From NCBI RefSeq assembly GCF_001982605.1, contig NZ_MLCN01000003.1, forward strand, positions 62,001-126,000: DNA of 64,000 nucleotides, read 5' to 3'. The position numbers and the translations under genes were made by a program. The DNA comes from Alkanindiges hydrocarboniclasticus (lineage in GTDB: Bacteria; Pseudomonadota; Gammaproteobacteria; Pseudomonadales; Moraxellaceae). A model generated the notes under the pieces. The model did no database searches and was not told where the DNA came from. It saw only the letters and a list, made by a program, of their open reading frames with translations. Of this stretch, positions 46,466 to 56,113 are shown piece by piece (the first letter of the stretch is position 1; each line of letters opens with the position of its first letter).

Positions 46466-46481
46466 TAGACTGATCGGTCTA
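46466..46481. promoter_or_regulatory. NemR-box-like palindrome without a nearby regulator
   Basis: TAGACT-GATC-GGTCTA differs by one base from the NemR consensus TAGACC-N4-GGTCTA that I recall for this TetR-family repressor. It lies 36 bp downstream of the recD stop codon. No TetR gene is in the window, and no gene starts directly from it. Confidence 0.4.
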
Positions 46482-46517
46482 TAGTCGTTAAAAGATGTAT
46501 CTAGTGTGAGCATTTGC

Positions 46518-48281
46518 TCACAATGCTGTCTGCTTTTGTTCACAATTGAGTGCAATTATGTGTTTTTGCAATTGGCGCTGTAAGCCTGTGTGACGAACCA
46601 GCTTGTTGTGTAACGCCTGCTCGGCAGCGGTAGTATCACTCCACAAGTCAACCTGTTGTTTGGCGCGCGTGACGGCGGTGTATAGCAACTCACGGCTGAG
46701 CAAGTTTTGGGCAGCGGATTCCAGTATTACTGCAACACGGTTAAATTCCGAACCCTGTGACTTATGTACCGTCATGGCAAACGCTGTGCTGATGTCATGC
46801 AAGGGCAAGCGTGTAACTGCTATCGGCTGGCTTAAATGGGCAAAATAAACCTGCCATTTGCCGCTATGATCCGGCAGGCACAGGCCAATATCGCCATTGG
46901 ACAATTGCAGGCCATAGTCGTTGCGGCTCATCATCACCGGACGGCCAGCAAACCAGTCGCTAAAGCCAGCCGTCTGGGTTAGTGTCAGTTGCAAGCGACG
47001 GGACATTTCCTGATTAATGCGTTTTACTCCCAGCCGGCCTGAACGCATGGCCGTTAAAATCCGGTACTGGTCAAACACTGCAAATAGTTGTTGCACCGGT
47101 TGACCGTCTTGTAGTGCACGAGCAAATGGTAAAAAACCCTGCCATAGCTGGTCAAATAGCTGCTGGTCGCTTAAATGCTGTGGATTAATGTGTTTTAAAA
47201 TCGACTGGTTTTCAGGCTTGTGGAAGGTTTGCCAGAAAGTCATTACATCCTGCGCCAAAATAGCCGAGGCAAGCTGGCCAATGCCTTGCATGGCGTTAAA
47301 GCGCTTGCTTTCCTGCAAGTGAATCTGGTGATCCTGTAGCGCGGGCGTCTGTTGCAGGTCGGCCAGTACGGCGCCAGCATCCACCGCAGCCAGCTGGTCG
47401 GCATCACCCAGAATAATCAGGCGGGTGCCTGGTGCAATGGCATCAAACAGCAGGCTGGCCAGTGCCAGATCCAGCATGGAACCTTCATCCAGTACAATCA
47501 GGTCATAGGGTAACGGGATGCGCTGGTGATAGCGGGGTTTACCGGTAGTCCCCAGCCCTAGTAGCCGATGCACGGTCTGGGCGGTTTGAATCTGGCTGCT
47601 TTGAATACCGGATTCGGCAAAGGCAATATCCAGCACACTTTGCATGCGCTGGGCGGCCTTGCCAGTAGGTGCGGCCAGTGCAATGCGCAAATCTGGCTGG
47701 GCCTGTTGCAAGGCTTTAACAATCCGCACCAGTGTGTAGGTTTTGCCAGTGCCCGGCCCGCCGGTTATCAGGCTAAAAGAATGCTTGGCGGCCAGTGTAA
47801 TGGCTTGTTGCTGGCGTGTATTGGCAGTTTCATTGGCTTCAAACTGTACATTTACTGGCCGAACAGTAGCTAAAATGCGTGTTAATTGCTCAGCCAGACG
47901 ATGTTCCTGTTGCCACTGCCGATAAAAGTATAGATAATCCTCCGCCCTGACCAGCGGTGCCGGTTGCGCTGTGGCCTGTTTTTCATCCACAATCAGGGCA
48001 TGCTGTAATAACTCAGGTAATGGGTTTTGCGTAGTTAACAACAAGCAGGTATGACCACTTTCCAGTGCCTGCCCAACACTAATAATAAGCTGTTTTAGTT
48101 GATCTTTTTTAAGGTCAGTAAGTGAAGCATCCAGACTGGTTAACTGGGTCGCTAGCGCAGCATACCAAGTCCCTTCTATTGGCTCGTCCGTAGTCTGAAT
48201 ATTATCAACAGACTTATCCGCAAGGTTATCAACAGGCTTATCCACAAACTTACCCACAGGGTTTTCAACAGAGTTATCCAC
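46518..48281 (-). CDS. recD: RecBCD exonuclease V subunit RecD (5'-3' helicase)
   Basis: 587 aa SF1B helicase. Walker A is I-T-G-G-P-G-T-G-K-T near residues 172-181, Walker B is L-I-V-L-D-E-G-S-M-L-D, and the C-terminal motif V-I is A-M-T-V-H-K-S-Q-G-S-E-F. The start is a GTG (48279-48281) preceded by AGGT. The first 28 residues are a run of VDN/VDK-type tetrapeptides (V-D-K-P, V-D-N-L, A-D-K-S, V-D-N-I), encoded by an exact 12-bp DNA repeat that is described as a separate feature. No Met occurs until about residue 200, so the repeat is probably translated unless an inner GTG is used. It follows recB by 81 bp. Confidence 0.95.
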   Translation of the reverse strand: MDNSVENPVGKFVDKPVDNLADKSVDNIQTTDEPIEGTWYAALATQLTSLDASLTDLKKDQLKQLIISVGQALESGHTCLLLTTQNPLPELLQHALIVDEKQATAQPAPLVRAEDYLYFYRQWQQEHRLAEQLTRILATVRPVNVQFEANETANTRQQQAITLAAKHSFSLITGGPGTGKTYTLVRIVKALQQAQPDLRIALAAPTGKAAQRMQSVLDIAFAESGIQSSQIQTAQTVHRLLGLGTTGKPRYHQRIPLPYDLIVLDEGSMLDLALASLLFDAIAPGTRLIILGDADQLAAVDAGAVLADLQQTPALQDHQIHLQESKRFNAMQGIGQLASAILAQDVMTFWQTFHKPENQSILKHINPQHLSDQQLFDQLWQGFLPFARALQDGQPVQQLFAVFDQYRILTAMRSGRLGVKRINQEMSRRLQLTLTQTAGFSDWFAGRPVMMSRNDYGLQLSNGDIGLCLPDHSGKWQVYFAHLSQPIAVTRLPLHDISTAFAMTVHKSQGSEFNRVAVILESAAQNLLSRELLYTAVTRAKQQVDLWSDTTAAEQALHNKLVRHTGLQRQLQKHIIALNCEQKQTAL

Positions 48282-48282
48282 A
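48202..48282 (+). repeat. Array of seven DnaA-box-like 9-mers with 12-bp period
   Basis: Same-orientation 9-mers begin at 48202, 48214, 48226, 48238, 48250, 48262 and 48274. Those at 48238 and 48274 are perfect TTATCCACA. The others (TTATCAACA twice, TTATCCGCA, TTACCCACA, TTTTCAACA) each differ by one base from TTWTNCACA. The 3-bp spacers vary. The last box overlaps the recD GTG start codon. In frame with recD, the repeat encodes a VDNx-type tetrapeptide. DnaA binding is an inference from consensus and spacing. Confidence 0.7.
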
Positions 48283-48362
48283 GCTTTACCTGCCTGTTTG
48301 ATGGTTTTTTAAAACCAATAAATGATCCATCTCGTTTACCCCTGTGTCATTGAACTGCTGAC

Positions 48363-51300
48363 TTAATGCCATGGATCATGCTGCCCCAATAACTCATCCA
48401 GCTGGTTGAGCAAATCCTCGCTTGCCTGCCAGTGCAAAATTCCCGTCTGGTCAGAACCCTGCTGCATACCGCGCAAATACAAATACACGGCCCCACCCAG
48501 ATGTTGTGCAGGCTGGTAACCTAGTAGCCGCAGCTTAAGGAAACGATGCAATGCCAGCTGGTATAGTACCGCTTGCAACCAGTAGCTTGAACTACTCATG
48601 TTTTCACGCAGTGCCGCTGGCTGGTAGTCACTAAACTGGTTACCCAGATAATTGCTCTTGTAATCGGCAATATAATATTTGTCCTGATGCACATAAACCA
48701 GATCAATAAAGCCATGCAGGTAGCGCGCATTCATCACGCTATTGAGCGGGGCAACCGGTACCCGATGCTGTGCCAGTAACTGCCCAATCGCGTGTGTGTC
48801 TACCAGCTTGTCAGCAACCGACAGGTGAAACTCAAACTCATGAATCTGGCCTTCCACACTGGCCAGCGTCGCCCCTTCCGGTAGCTGGGCCTGCAAGATA
48901 TCGGTAAACCAGCCTGCCATTTGCTCCAGATCCACCACAGGTTGTCCATAACGTTCCAACTGCGCATTAATGGCAAAATTCTGCAATTGCTTTTCAAATA
49001 CAGGTGCCCAGTATTCCTGATGTTTCGGGTTGAGCTGTTCCAGCACATGATGCAGACAGTCGCCGGCGTTGGCTCCGCGTGGAAAGGCAAAGCACAAGGG
49101 CAACGCAGGTTCACTGGCTTGCGTATCTGTTGATTGTGATGGCATTGCTTCGGGTTGTATGGCTGGTTTTTCTGTTGTGCCGGATAATATACGAGCGGGC
49201 TGAACCATAGTTTGGCCAAGCAATTGGCTGCTCAGTGGCTCATCGGTATGCAGCAAAATGTCATCAGCGGGAGTAGCTGTTTTATCAGTTGCATCATTTG
49301 ATGCGTGGTGGCTCGGTGGCTCCACTGCGATGGGCAGCATTTTCTGGTGACGTGATAACTGGCTGAAGCTGGTAAGCCCCCAGGCATAAACCCGGTGATT
49401 GGGCATGGGCCGTGCATCTACATCCACAGGGCTGCTGAGCTGTTTATAGATAAACTGCGGACATGCAGCTAAGCCGTCCTGCACCAGCGTATTCGGATCG
49501 CTCCAGCCCTCGCGTGCCACAGGTAGCCAGTGATACAGTGCGCCCCTGATTTTACCATCCTTTGTTTTGCCATCCTTGCCGGGCGCTGGCGGTGCAATTA
49601 CATACAATCGCATGCTGGCACGCGTGAGGGCAACATAAATCAGGCGACGCAGCTCAGCCTGCTCACGCTGCTGGTGGGCCTCCAGCTGGGCGGCATTACG
49701 GCTGGAAAACGACAGCATGCGCTGCTGGTTTTCTTCATAAAAAATAATATTGGATTTTTGGCCGCCTTTAACTGGATCAAGCCCGGCCACAAACACAATG
49801 GGAAACTCCAGTCCCTTGGATTTATGGATGGTCATTAGCTGCACGCCCTGCTCGCCGGACAGCCTGCGCTCCAGTTCCCATTCGCGCTGCCCCGGCTGGC
49901 TAATCTGGCGCATAAGCCATGCCAGCAAGTGATGCTGGCCCTGAATTTTCTCACTTTGCTGGTGAATCACTTCAATCAAATGGCGTAAATTTACCACCAG
50001 TCGCTCGGCATTGGGCTGTCGCGACAATTGCGGCCAAATATCAAATGCATCAGTCAGTTGCTGCCATGCTGCCAGAAAACCGGCCCTGTACCAGCGTTCA
50101 CCCAGATTAAAAAACAGGCCCTGCAAACGTGCAAGTTCATCCGGCTGCTGGTCCAGTTCTACCAGTGCCTTTAGGGTTTTACCAATCAGGCTACCGGCCA
50201 GCGCACGGCGCAAGCGGCCTTCATGGTACGGTGCCAGCATCACCTGCATGAGGGCCACAATGTCCTCGGCCAGTGTGGTCTGAAAAATACTTAAACGCGA
50301 GCCACGCCATACCGGCACTTTGGCTTGCTGTAATACCGCCTGTACTTTGTCCAGCTGGCTATTGGAGCGGCATAGCACGGCAATATGACTGGGGCTAATG
50401 GCTTCAAACTGGTCACGATGCTTGATTTGCACCTGCCCGCTATGACTTGATTGCAGCAAGTGAATAATTTGCCAGGCAACCTGTTCAAACTCGGTCTTTT
50501 GTTCGTCAACACACAGCAGGCGCAGCGGCACTGCATTAAGTTCATTGCCGTCACGCAGCTCGGTCACATTGCGGCCCCCTGCTTCGACTGGCTGATACGC
50601 CACCTGCTCGCCAAACTCAGGATTAAACTGAAACAAGCGGTCTACCGCAGCCACCAGTGGTGCAATGGAACGATGGTTAAACCGTAAAAAATGCTGTTGA
50701 CCACCATATTGCATTACTTGTGTTTTGGCACGCTGGTACGTGAGCATGTCGCCACCGCGAAAGCCATAAATCGCCTGCTTGGGATCACCCACCAGCACCA
50801 GTGCGTTTTTTACTTCTTTAGCAGCCTGCCGCCAGATGTGGGCAATGACCCGGTCCTGATCAAAATTGGTATCCTGAAACTCATCAACCAGCGCCACCGG
50901 ATAACGGTGCTGGATATGCTGCGCAAGGCTTTGGCTGGTATCCTGCTGTAGCACATCGGCCAGTACACGCATTTGCTGGGAAAAGGTGGTTTCGCCGCGT
51001 TCGCTTAAAATCTGGGGTAATTGCTGGCGCACCATCTGGCTGACAAAATAATGAATATGCTGGGAAATCTGCTCCAGACTTTCCTGCAAATGCAGCATAC
51101 ATTGCTGAACCTGCTTCAACACCTGACAGGCAGGCAGGCTGATAAATTGCTGTCTAAGTGCGTCATCTGCCTTTTTAAACTGGCCATCAATTTTGCCAAA
51201 CCCTTCCAGCCAGCGATATTCGGCACTATCCGACTTAAGCCCACACAAATAATCCAGCAGGTTATCCTGTAAGGCAGCCATAATTTCTGGAAATACCTGA

Positions 51301-52121
51301 CTATTGTTGCTAAAGGCACGGTTCTTCACCAGCTTGCCATGGTATTCACCATCCGGCTGTAAAAACGCAGCCAAGCTTGTCCAGTCACACTGACTTAATT
51401 GCTGCTGGGTCTGCTCAAACAGTGTCCAGTCAATCACTGGCATTTCCACCGGCTGCAATTGCGCGGATAAAAAATTCAGTACCGTGGTAATGCTGCCACG
51501 ATAATCTTCCACGTCCTTGAGCTGGTCGGTCAGCACCAGCAATTCAATAATACGGGCCGGCTGACGGCTACGCCACTGGCGCAAGGCATCATGCATGACC
51601 TGATAGCAGGCTTCGGCTTCCTGCTCACTGATTTGCAGGATTTCATGCTGGCCGCTGTCAAAGGCAAATTCATTCAGCAGTTTCTGGCAAAAACTGTCCA
51701 GCGTGCCCACAAACAGTTCATCAAAACTGTCCAGTGCCAATTGCAGGCGGTTTCTGGCATGGTTGAGTTGTTCGACATCAAGCTTTTGCAACAGGTACAC
51801 TGCCAGCCAGTCCTGCTCAGCCTGCACCCGCTGTAACACCTCACTGTGGTTTTCAATGGCCTGATGAAACAGGCTGCGAAAATCCTCAAAGCGCTTGCGA
51901 ATACGCAGTTTTAGCTCAGCCGCGGCGGCACGGGTAAAAGTGGTGGCAATAATCTGGCGGGTCAGGTACTCGCCTTCCACAATAAAGCGCACCATCAGGG
52001 TCGACAGTGTCCAGGTTTTGCCCGTACCTGCCGAGGCTTCAATCAGGTGAATCCCGTTTAGGCCAAGGTCAATGGCGGGTGTCTGTGGAATAACAGCCTG
52101 TGGCTGTACCTGACTATTCAT
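48363..52121 (-). CDS. recB: RecBCD exonuclease V subunit RecB (helicase-nuclease)
   Basis: 1252 aa from the ATG at 52119-52121; a TTG one codon earlier is less likely. The UvrD-like helicase has Walker A in I-E-A-S-A-G-T-G-K-T (Lys-35), A-T-T-F-T-R-A-A-A-A-E-L, L-V-D-E-F-Q-D-T-N and T-I-H-K-S-K-G-L-E-F-P. The C-terminal RecB nuclease domain carries H in C-L-H-H-V-L-E, then G-F-I-D-L-V-Y and Y-I-A-D-Y-K-S-N, and Q-L-A-L-H. A Ser/Thr/Pro-rich linker (about 960-1010) separates the two, as expected. It is 75 bp downstream of recC in the order C-B-D. Confidence 0.97.
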   Translation of the reverse strand: MNSQVQPQAVIPQTPAIDLGLNGIHLIEASAGTGKTWTLSTLMVRFIVEGEYLTRQIIATTFTRAAAAELKLRIRKRFEDFRSLFHQAIENHSEVLQRVQAEQDWLAVYLLQKLDVEQLNHARNRLQLALDSFDELFVGTLDSFCQKLLNEFAFDSGQHEILQISEQEAEACYQVMHDALRQWRSRQPARIIELLVLTDQLKDVEDYRGSITTVLNFLSAQLQPVEMPVIDWTLFEQTQQQLSQCDWTSLAAFLQPDGEYHGKLVKNRAFSNNSQVFPEIMAALQDNLLDYLCGLKSDSAEYRWLEGFGKIDGQFKKADDALRQQFISLPACQVLKQVQQCMLHLQESLEQISQHIHYFVSQMVRQQLPQILSERGETTFSQQMRVLADVLQQDTSQSLAQHIQHRYPVALVDEFQDTNFDQDRVIAHIWRQAAKEVKNALVLVGDPKQAIYGFRGGDMLTYQRAKTQVMQYGGQQHFLRFNHRSIAPLVAAVDRLFQFNPEFGEQVAYQPVEAGGRNVTELRDGNELNAVPLRLLCVDEQKTEFEQVAWQIIHLLQSSHSGQVQIKHRDQFEAISPSHIAVLCRSNSQLDKVQAVLQQAKVPVWRGSRLSIFQTTLAEDIVALMQVMLAPYHEGRLRRALAGSLIGKTLKALVELDQQPDELARLQGLFFNLGERWYRAGFLAAWQQLTDAFDIWPQLSRQPNAERLVVNLRHLIEVIHQQSEKIQGQHHLLAWLMRQISQPGQREWELERRLSGEQGVQLMTIHKSKGLEFPIVFVAGLDPVKGGQKSNIIFYEENQQRMLSFSSRNAAQLEAHQQREQAELRRLIYVALTRASMRLYVIAPPAPGKDGKTKDGKIRGALYHWLPVAREGWSDPNTLVQDGLAACPQFIYKQLSSPVDVDARPMPNHRVYAWGLTSFSQLSRHQKMLPIAVEPPSHHASNDATDKTATPADDILLHTDEPLSSQLLGQTMVQPARILSGTTEKPAIQPEAMPSQSTDTQASEPALPLCFAFPRGANAGDCLHHVLEQLNPKHQEYWAPVFEKQLQNFAINAQLERYGQPVVDLEQMAGWFTDILQAQLPEGATLASVEGQIHEFEFHLSVADKLVDTHAIGQLLAQHRVPVAPLNSVMNARYLHGFIDLVYVHQDKYYIADYKSNYLGNQFSDYQPAALRENMSSSSYWLQAVLYQLALHRFLKLRLLGYQPAQHLGGAVYLYLRGMQQGSDQTGILHWQASEDLLNQLDELLGQHDPWH

Positions 52122-52196
52122 CAACTGCGCACTGAATTATTGATACAGCAATCATTGGTGAAGCAATCACAAATAAAACAGCCATTGTTAAAGCCT

Positions 52197-55100
52197 TCAT
52201 TGATCAAGCACCTGACTAAACTGTTTAATCGGCTGATACAGCACAATGGCATGCTGCTGCATAAATTCGGCAAATAGCTGGCCTGCATCCTGCCCGCGTA
52301 AAATCAGTTGCCAGTCCCGATGCTGGGCGCAGTCTTCCTGCTCATGCACGGGCCAAAACTGAATACCGTCCAGCCATGTCTTGCGCAGGCTATCCAGATT
52401 TTTAATACTGGCCTGCTGCTGTTCTGCATCGTATTGCACGCCGGATGCATGCAGCACCAGATTGGGTGGCAATACCCAGGGCGCGCTGCTTGCCTGTTGC
52501 CACACGTCCAGCCATTTGAGTAAATGCGCAGTGGCATCTTTAGCCGTAATGGGCTGGTAAATCAACGTGCTATCACTTAGCACAATTACCCGCTGGCCAA
52601 TGCCCTGCTGCACGTCAGCCGCTTGGGTATTGCGCTGGATATGCCAGGCCAGATGCTCCAGCCAGTAACGCAACTGGCGCTGGCCTTTTTGCTTGTATGG
52701 ATACTGGCTGAGCCATAGCTGGCACTGTTCATCCTGCGGTATCTGTACCCGCAATTGCCATGGTTCGAGCATTAATACCCGTTCGGTGAGTGCTGTTTCC
52801 TGCTCGCCATAACGGCGCAAGCGCTGGCGGTTGCGCGCAGCCTCGGCCTGACTTTTTTTCCAGTAGGCCATGGCAGCGCTACCCACTGGCAAAATGGCCT
52901 GCAAGTGACCCTGCGCCAGTTGATCCGGCTGCTGCTGGTGTAAGGCCCGAATATGGTATTCATCCAGCTTGTTCAGGCTTAATGGCTCAAAAATAGCCGG
53001 TAAATCCTGACGGGCAATTTGCTGCACCCGGCTCTGGCTTAAAAAATGACTGGCTGGACGGCACAACTGGCGAATGATGTAATCAAGCGAAATCAGTCCC
53101 TGCTGCACCTGCACCGGATGAACCAAGTCCTGATCCAGCCACTTGACTGCCGCGAACTGCTGTTGCAGGTTGGCCGCCACCACCGACCACGTGCCCTGAT
53201 AACTGCGCGGTTGCCGATGGTTTAGCCGGCTTGGGCTTTGACCTGAAACAACATCTGCATCAAGTGTTCCGGCCTGAAAATTCATGAGCTCAAACGGTTC
53301 CAGCGTATGGTAATGCACAATATGTGCATATAGCATGTCCGGTATTTCCAGCATGTCACGGATAAACTCAATCAGCTCCTGCACAGTACCGGACGGCTGG
53401 CGCGGCTGGGTGTCACTAACATCAAAGCCATTGTAAAACAGCCAGCAGGCCTCTTGTGCCAGCAGCAGGCCATCCAGAAAAGCACCCTGCTCATCAATCA
53501 GGCGTGAACGGTCACCACGCTGTGCCGGCATGACGCTCATCAGGTCAAAAGTATTTTTGTTGTCACGCGCTGGAAACAGGCCACTATCCAGATTTAGCAT
53601 CACCACCAGTTTATAGGGCAGTGGACGTAGTGTCCCCAGACGGCTAAAGGTAATTTTGCCGGTTGGCACCGAACCGGGCGGTGCCTGCGCCAGAATCTGA
53701 CCTACTTCATCCAGCACAAAGCGAAATGGCAGGTTGAGCTGTGAACTCTGGGTTAAATCCAGACTGTGCTGCAATTCATCCAGCGCACAGGCCACGCCCT
53801 TGCCGCCCACCGTACCCGTGGTATGGTCAAAATCACTGCTGAGTTCTTCACGCAGCAGGCTTAGCCAGTCTTGCAAACTGTAATGAAGGGCATGATCTTG
53901 GTTTTTAACTGGGGTTTTATCTAGGGTTTTATGCTGGCTTTTCAGCAAATAACGCCGTGCAGCCAGATCCTGATAGATGCGGGACAGTTTGGCCAGTAAT
54001 TCAAAATCCTGCCGCCCTACTTCCTCATAAGCCAGCACCCCCGCATGCACCGCCTGCACTGGCATGGCAATGCCCAGCATTAAGCGATTTAAGGCAAACT
54101 CCAAGGTAAAGCGGGTATCATGGTCGCCATCCGCCAGTGTTTCACGCAGGTGTACTGCATCAAAACCACGCCGGAACCCGGCATCGGCCAGTAGCTCGCC
54201 CAGCCGTTGTACATCTTCACGGCTGAGGGCATACAGCTCCTGTACCGCTTCCAGTGCCAGCCAGTCCAGCAAGTCCTCAATACTAAAACGGCCATCCAGC
54301 AAAGAATAGCGCCCGGTGATGGCCTGCCATAACTGCTCGGCATCGGCCTGTGCCACCCCGGTAATATGTACGGGCAGATACATGCCGCTCTGGGTTGAAA
54401 ATACGGTACGCACCAGCGGGGCAATGTCATTGAGGTTGGGTACAAACACCACGATATCTGCCGGCTTGCGGGACTTGTCGCTACTTAACCAACCCATTAG
54501 CTGTTCACGCAGCACTTCCAACTGGCGGAGTGGCGAATGGCAGGCATGCACCTGAATGGAATCATCCTGCGGCTGCAATTTAAAGCAGTGCTTTTGCGGT
54601 TGCACCAGATGCAGCACATCATGCTGGATTTGACCCAGCAAGGTGTTGGGGAAATAAGCTGGAAACAAATCCAGCCATTCGCCCTGACTGCTCATCTCAT
54701 TGCCGGAGAGTTCGGCCAGTAGCGCAAAAATATCACGGGCCTGCTTGCCCATGCGGGTGAGCAGTGGATGGCGGCTATCAAACAAGGCTGCTGCCTTGGG
54801 ATTTTTCAGTTCAAACTGCTTAAGCCACAGCGGATCAACGCTATCGGCCCAATATTCCTGTGAAGGGTTGTAATGTAAAAACTGGATATCAATAAAACGC
54901 GCCAGTTCCTTTAAAAAAGTAAACTCGGATGGTGGCAATTGCAGCACGGTAAACACCGTCAGGCTTTTGGGCAGCACCTTGCGCTTGGCCGGATTACTGT
55001 CCAGTATCTGCCAGAAATTACGGCGGATATTCTGGTGCTTTTCAAAGTCTTCACTAAACAGCGTCTGCCATAAAAACTGCTGCCATACCTCCATTTCGCT

Positions 55101-55670
55101 GTAGCGTTGCAGCAGCCATTCCGGGGTTTTGGCATCCATATTTACAAGCACCGGAATCATATCCAGTAACTGGCCCTTGCCCCAGCGCACCAGCCAGTCG
55201 GGCCGGTACAGCACATAATTGGCAAACACCTGTGCAATTTGCTCAGCCATTTTCCACAGCAGCCGCTGCTGGTTTTTGCCCTGCTGATGGCTAGAATTGC
55301 TCAGCCGTTCAAATAGCGGCTTTAATACCTCTTGGGCCTGTGGGTATTGTTCTGGCTGCTTGAGCACTGCCAGAAAATAGGCAAACAGTTTCCATTGAAT
55401 CACTTGTCGTGCAAATGGTGCACTGCGTGGAATATGATTGCCCAGCACCCGCCGGTATAGTGTCCACTGGTAGGTTCCAAAGAAGTCGGTATTCAGGCGC
55501 GCACTAATCCCCTGCTGGCTGGCCAGTTGATAACGCAGCCACACCCCCACCCCATGCGATGGCACAATCACCTGCTGCGCGTCCAGCACACCCACCGGAT
55601 GCGCGGCAAAAAAGTCCTGCATGGCCGCAAACAGCAGGTCAATGCGCTGGCTCTGGGTAATGTTAAGCAT
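52197..55670 (-). CDS. recC: RecBCD exonuclease V subunit RecC (Chi recognition)
   Basis: 1157 aa, near the usual length. RecC is an inactivated helicase-nuclease that scans for Chi and splits the DNA strands. It begins L-N-I-T-Q-S-Q-R-I-D-L-L, with V-P-S-H-G-V-G-V-W-L-R at about 38-48, F-F-G-T-Y-Q-W near 64, and L-G-T-L-R-P-L-P-Y-K-L-V-V-M-L-N-L-D-S-G-L-F-P in the middle. It is the first gene of the recCBD run. Its upstream region is shared with a divergent DUF697-like gene. Confidence 0.96.
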   Translation of the reverse strand: MLNITQSQRIDLLFAAMQDFFAAHPVGVLDAQQVIVPSHGVGVWLRYQLASQQGISARLNTDFFGTYQWTLYRRVLGNHIPRSAPFARQVIQWKLFAYFLAVLKQPEQYPQAQEVLKPLFERLSNSSHQQGKNQQRLLWKMAEQIAQVFANYVLYRPDWLVRWGKGQLLDMIPVLVNMDAKTPEWLLQRYSEMEVWQQFLWQTLFSEDFEKHQNIRRNFWQILDSNPAKRKVLPKSLTVFTVLQLPPSEFTFLKELARFIDIQFLHYNPSQEYWADSVDPLWLKQFELKNPKAAALFDSRHPLLTRMGKQARDIFALLAELSGNEMSSQGEWLDLFPAYFPNTLLGQIQHDVLHLVQPQKHCFKLQPQDDSIQVHACHSPLRQLEVLREQLMGWLSSDKSRKPADIVVFVPNLNDIAPLVRTVFSTQSGMYLPVHITGVAQADAEQLWQAITGRYSLLDGRFSIEDLLDWLALEAVQELYALSREDVQRLGELLADAGFRRGFDAVHLRETLADGDHDTRFTLEFALNRLMLGIAMPVQAVHAGVLAYEEVGRQDFELLAKLSRIYQDLAARRYLLKSQHKTLDKTPVKNQDHALHYSLQDWLSLLREELSSDFDHTTGTVGGKGVACALDELQHSLDLTQSSQLNLPFRFVLDEVGQILAQAPPGSVPTGKITFSRLGTLRPLPYKLVVMLNLDSGLFPARDNKNTFDLMSVMPAQRGDRSRLIDEQGAFLDGLLLAQEACWLFYNGFDVSDTQPRQPSGTVQELIEFIRDMLEIPDMLYAHIVHYHTLEPFELMNFQAGTLDADVVSGQSPSRLNHRQPRSYQGTWSVVAANLQQQFAAVKWLDQDLVHPVQVQQGLISLDYIIRQLCRPASHFLSQSRVQQIARQDLPAIFEPLSLNKLDEYHIRALHQQQPDQLAQGHLQAILPVGSAAMAYWKKSQAEAARNRQRLRRYGEQETALTERVLMLEPWQLRVQIPQDEQCQLWLSQYPYKQKGQRQLRYWLEHLAWHIQRNTQAADVQQGIGQRVIVLSDSTLIYQPITAKDATAHLLKWLDVWQQASSAPWVLPPNLVLHASGVQYDAEQQQASIKNLDSLRKTWLDGIQFWPVHEQEDCAQHRDWQLILRGQDAGQLFAEFMQQHAIVLYQPIKQFSQVLDQ

Positions 55671-56113
55671 GGCTAATCAGGACACCGCCTTTAATGAAAA
55701 TAGAACAAATAATAATCAGCAAAACCATCTGGGCCTTGCCGCAACATTCCTTGTTTTCCGGGCCTTATCTTAAACCATTCCATACAGTTTTGCTGATATG
55801 GATCACCCTGTAAACACCCGTGTGGCCTTACCATTTCAACTATCGCATCTGGCAGATTCTTGCCACTGCAAGCCTGCATTTTTAAAAAATTTACAAAGTT
55901 TATCAGGAACACTAAACGAATCCTTAACTCAAGCATCTGGTTTTATGGCACTTTATGACTATCGTTTAAGTGTATCCATTTGCCTGTCTGGTTATGCCTG
56001 ATTTCTTATTCTGTGGCTGTGCGTGCCAGATCATGCATAAGCAGTCCACAAATACAGGCCACCAGCCTTTTCATATTTTTAATAATTGTGTTTCTAATGA
56101 CCGTGGAGAAAAA
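55671..56113. other. 443-bp divergent region between recC and the DUF697-like gene
   Basis: The region must hold promoters for both directions, but none was assigned with confidence. An 81-codon open frame on the minus strand just upstream of recC and an in-frame 48-codon extension of the plus-strand gene both look non-coding, with Cys/Phe-rich composition and no ribosome binding site. Confidence 0.4.

Noticed and set aside
55691-55936. 81-codon minus-strand frame upstream of recC
   Set aside because: No ribosome binding site and no recognisable sequence; more likely the recC leader and divergent promoter region.
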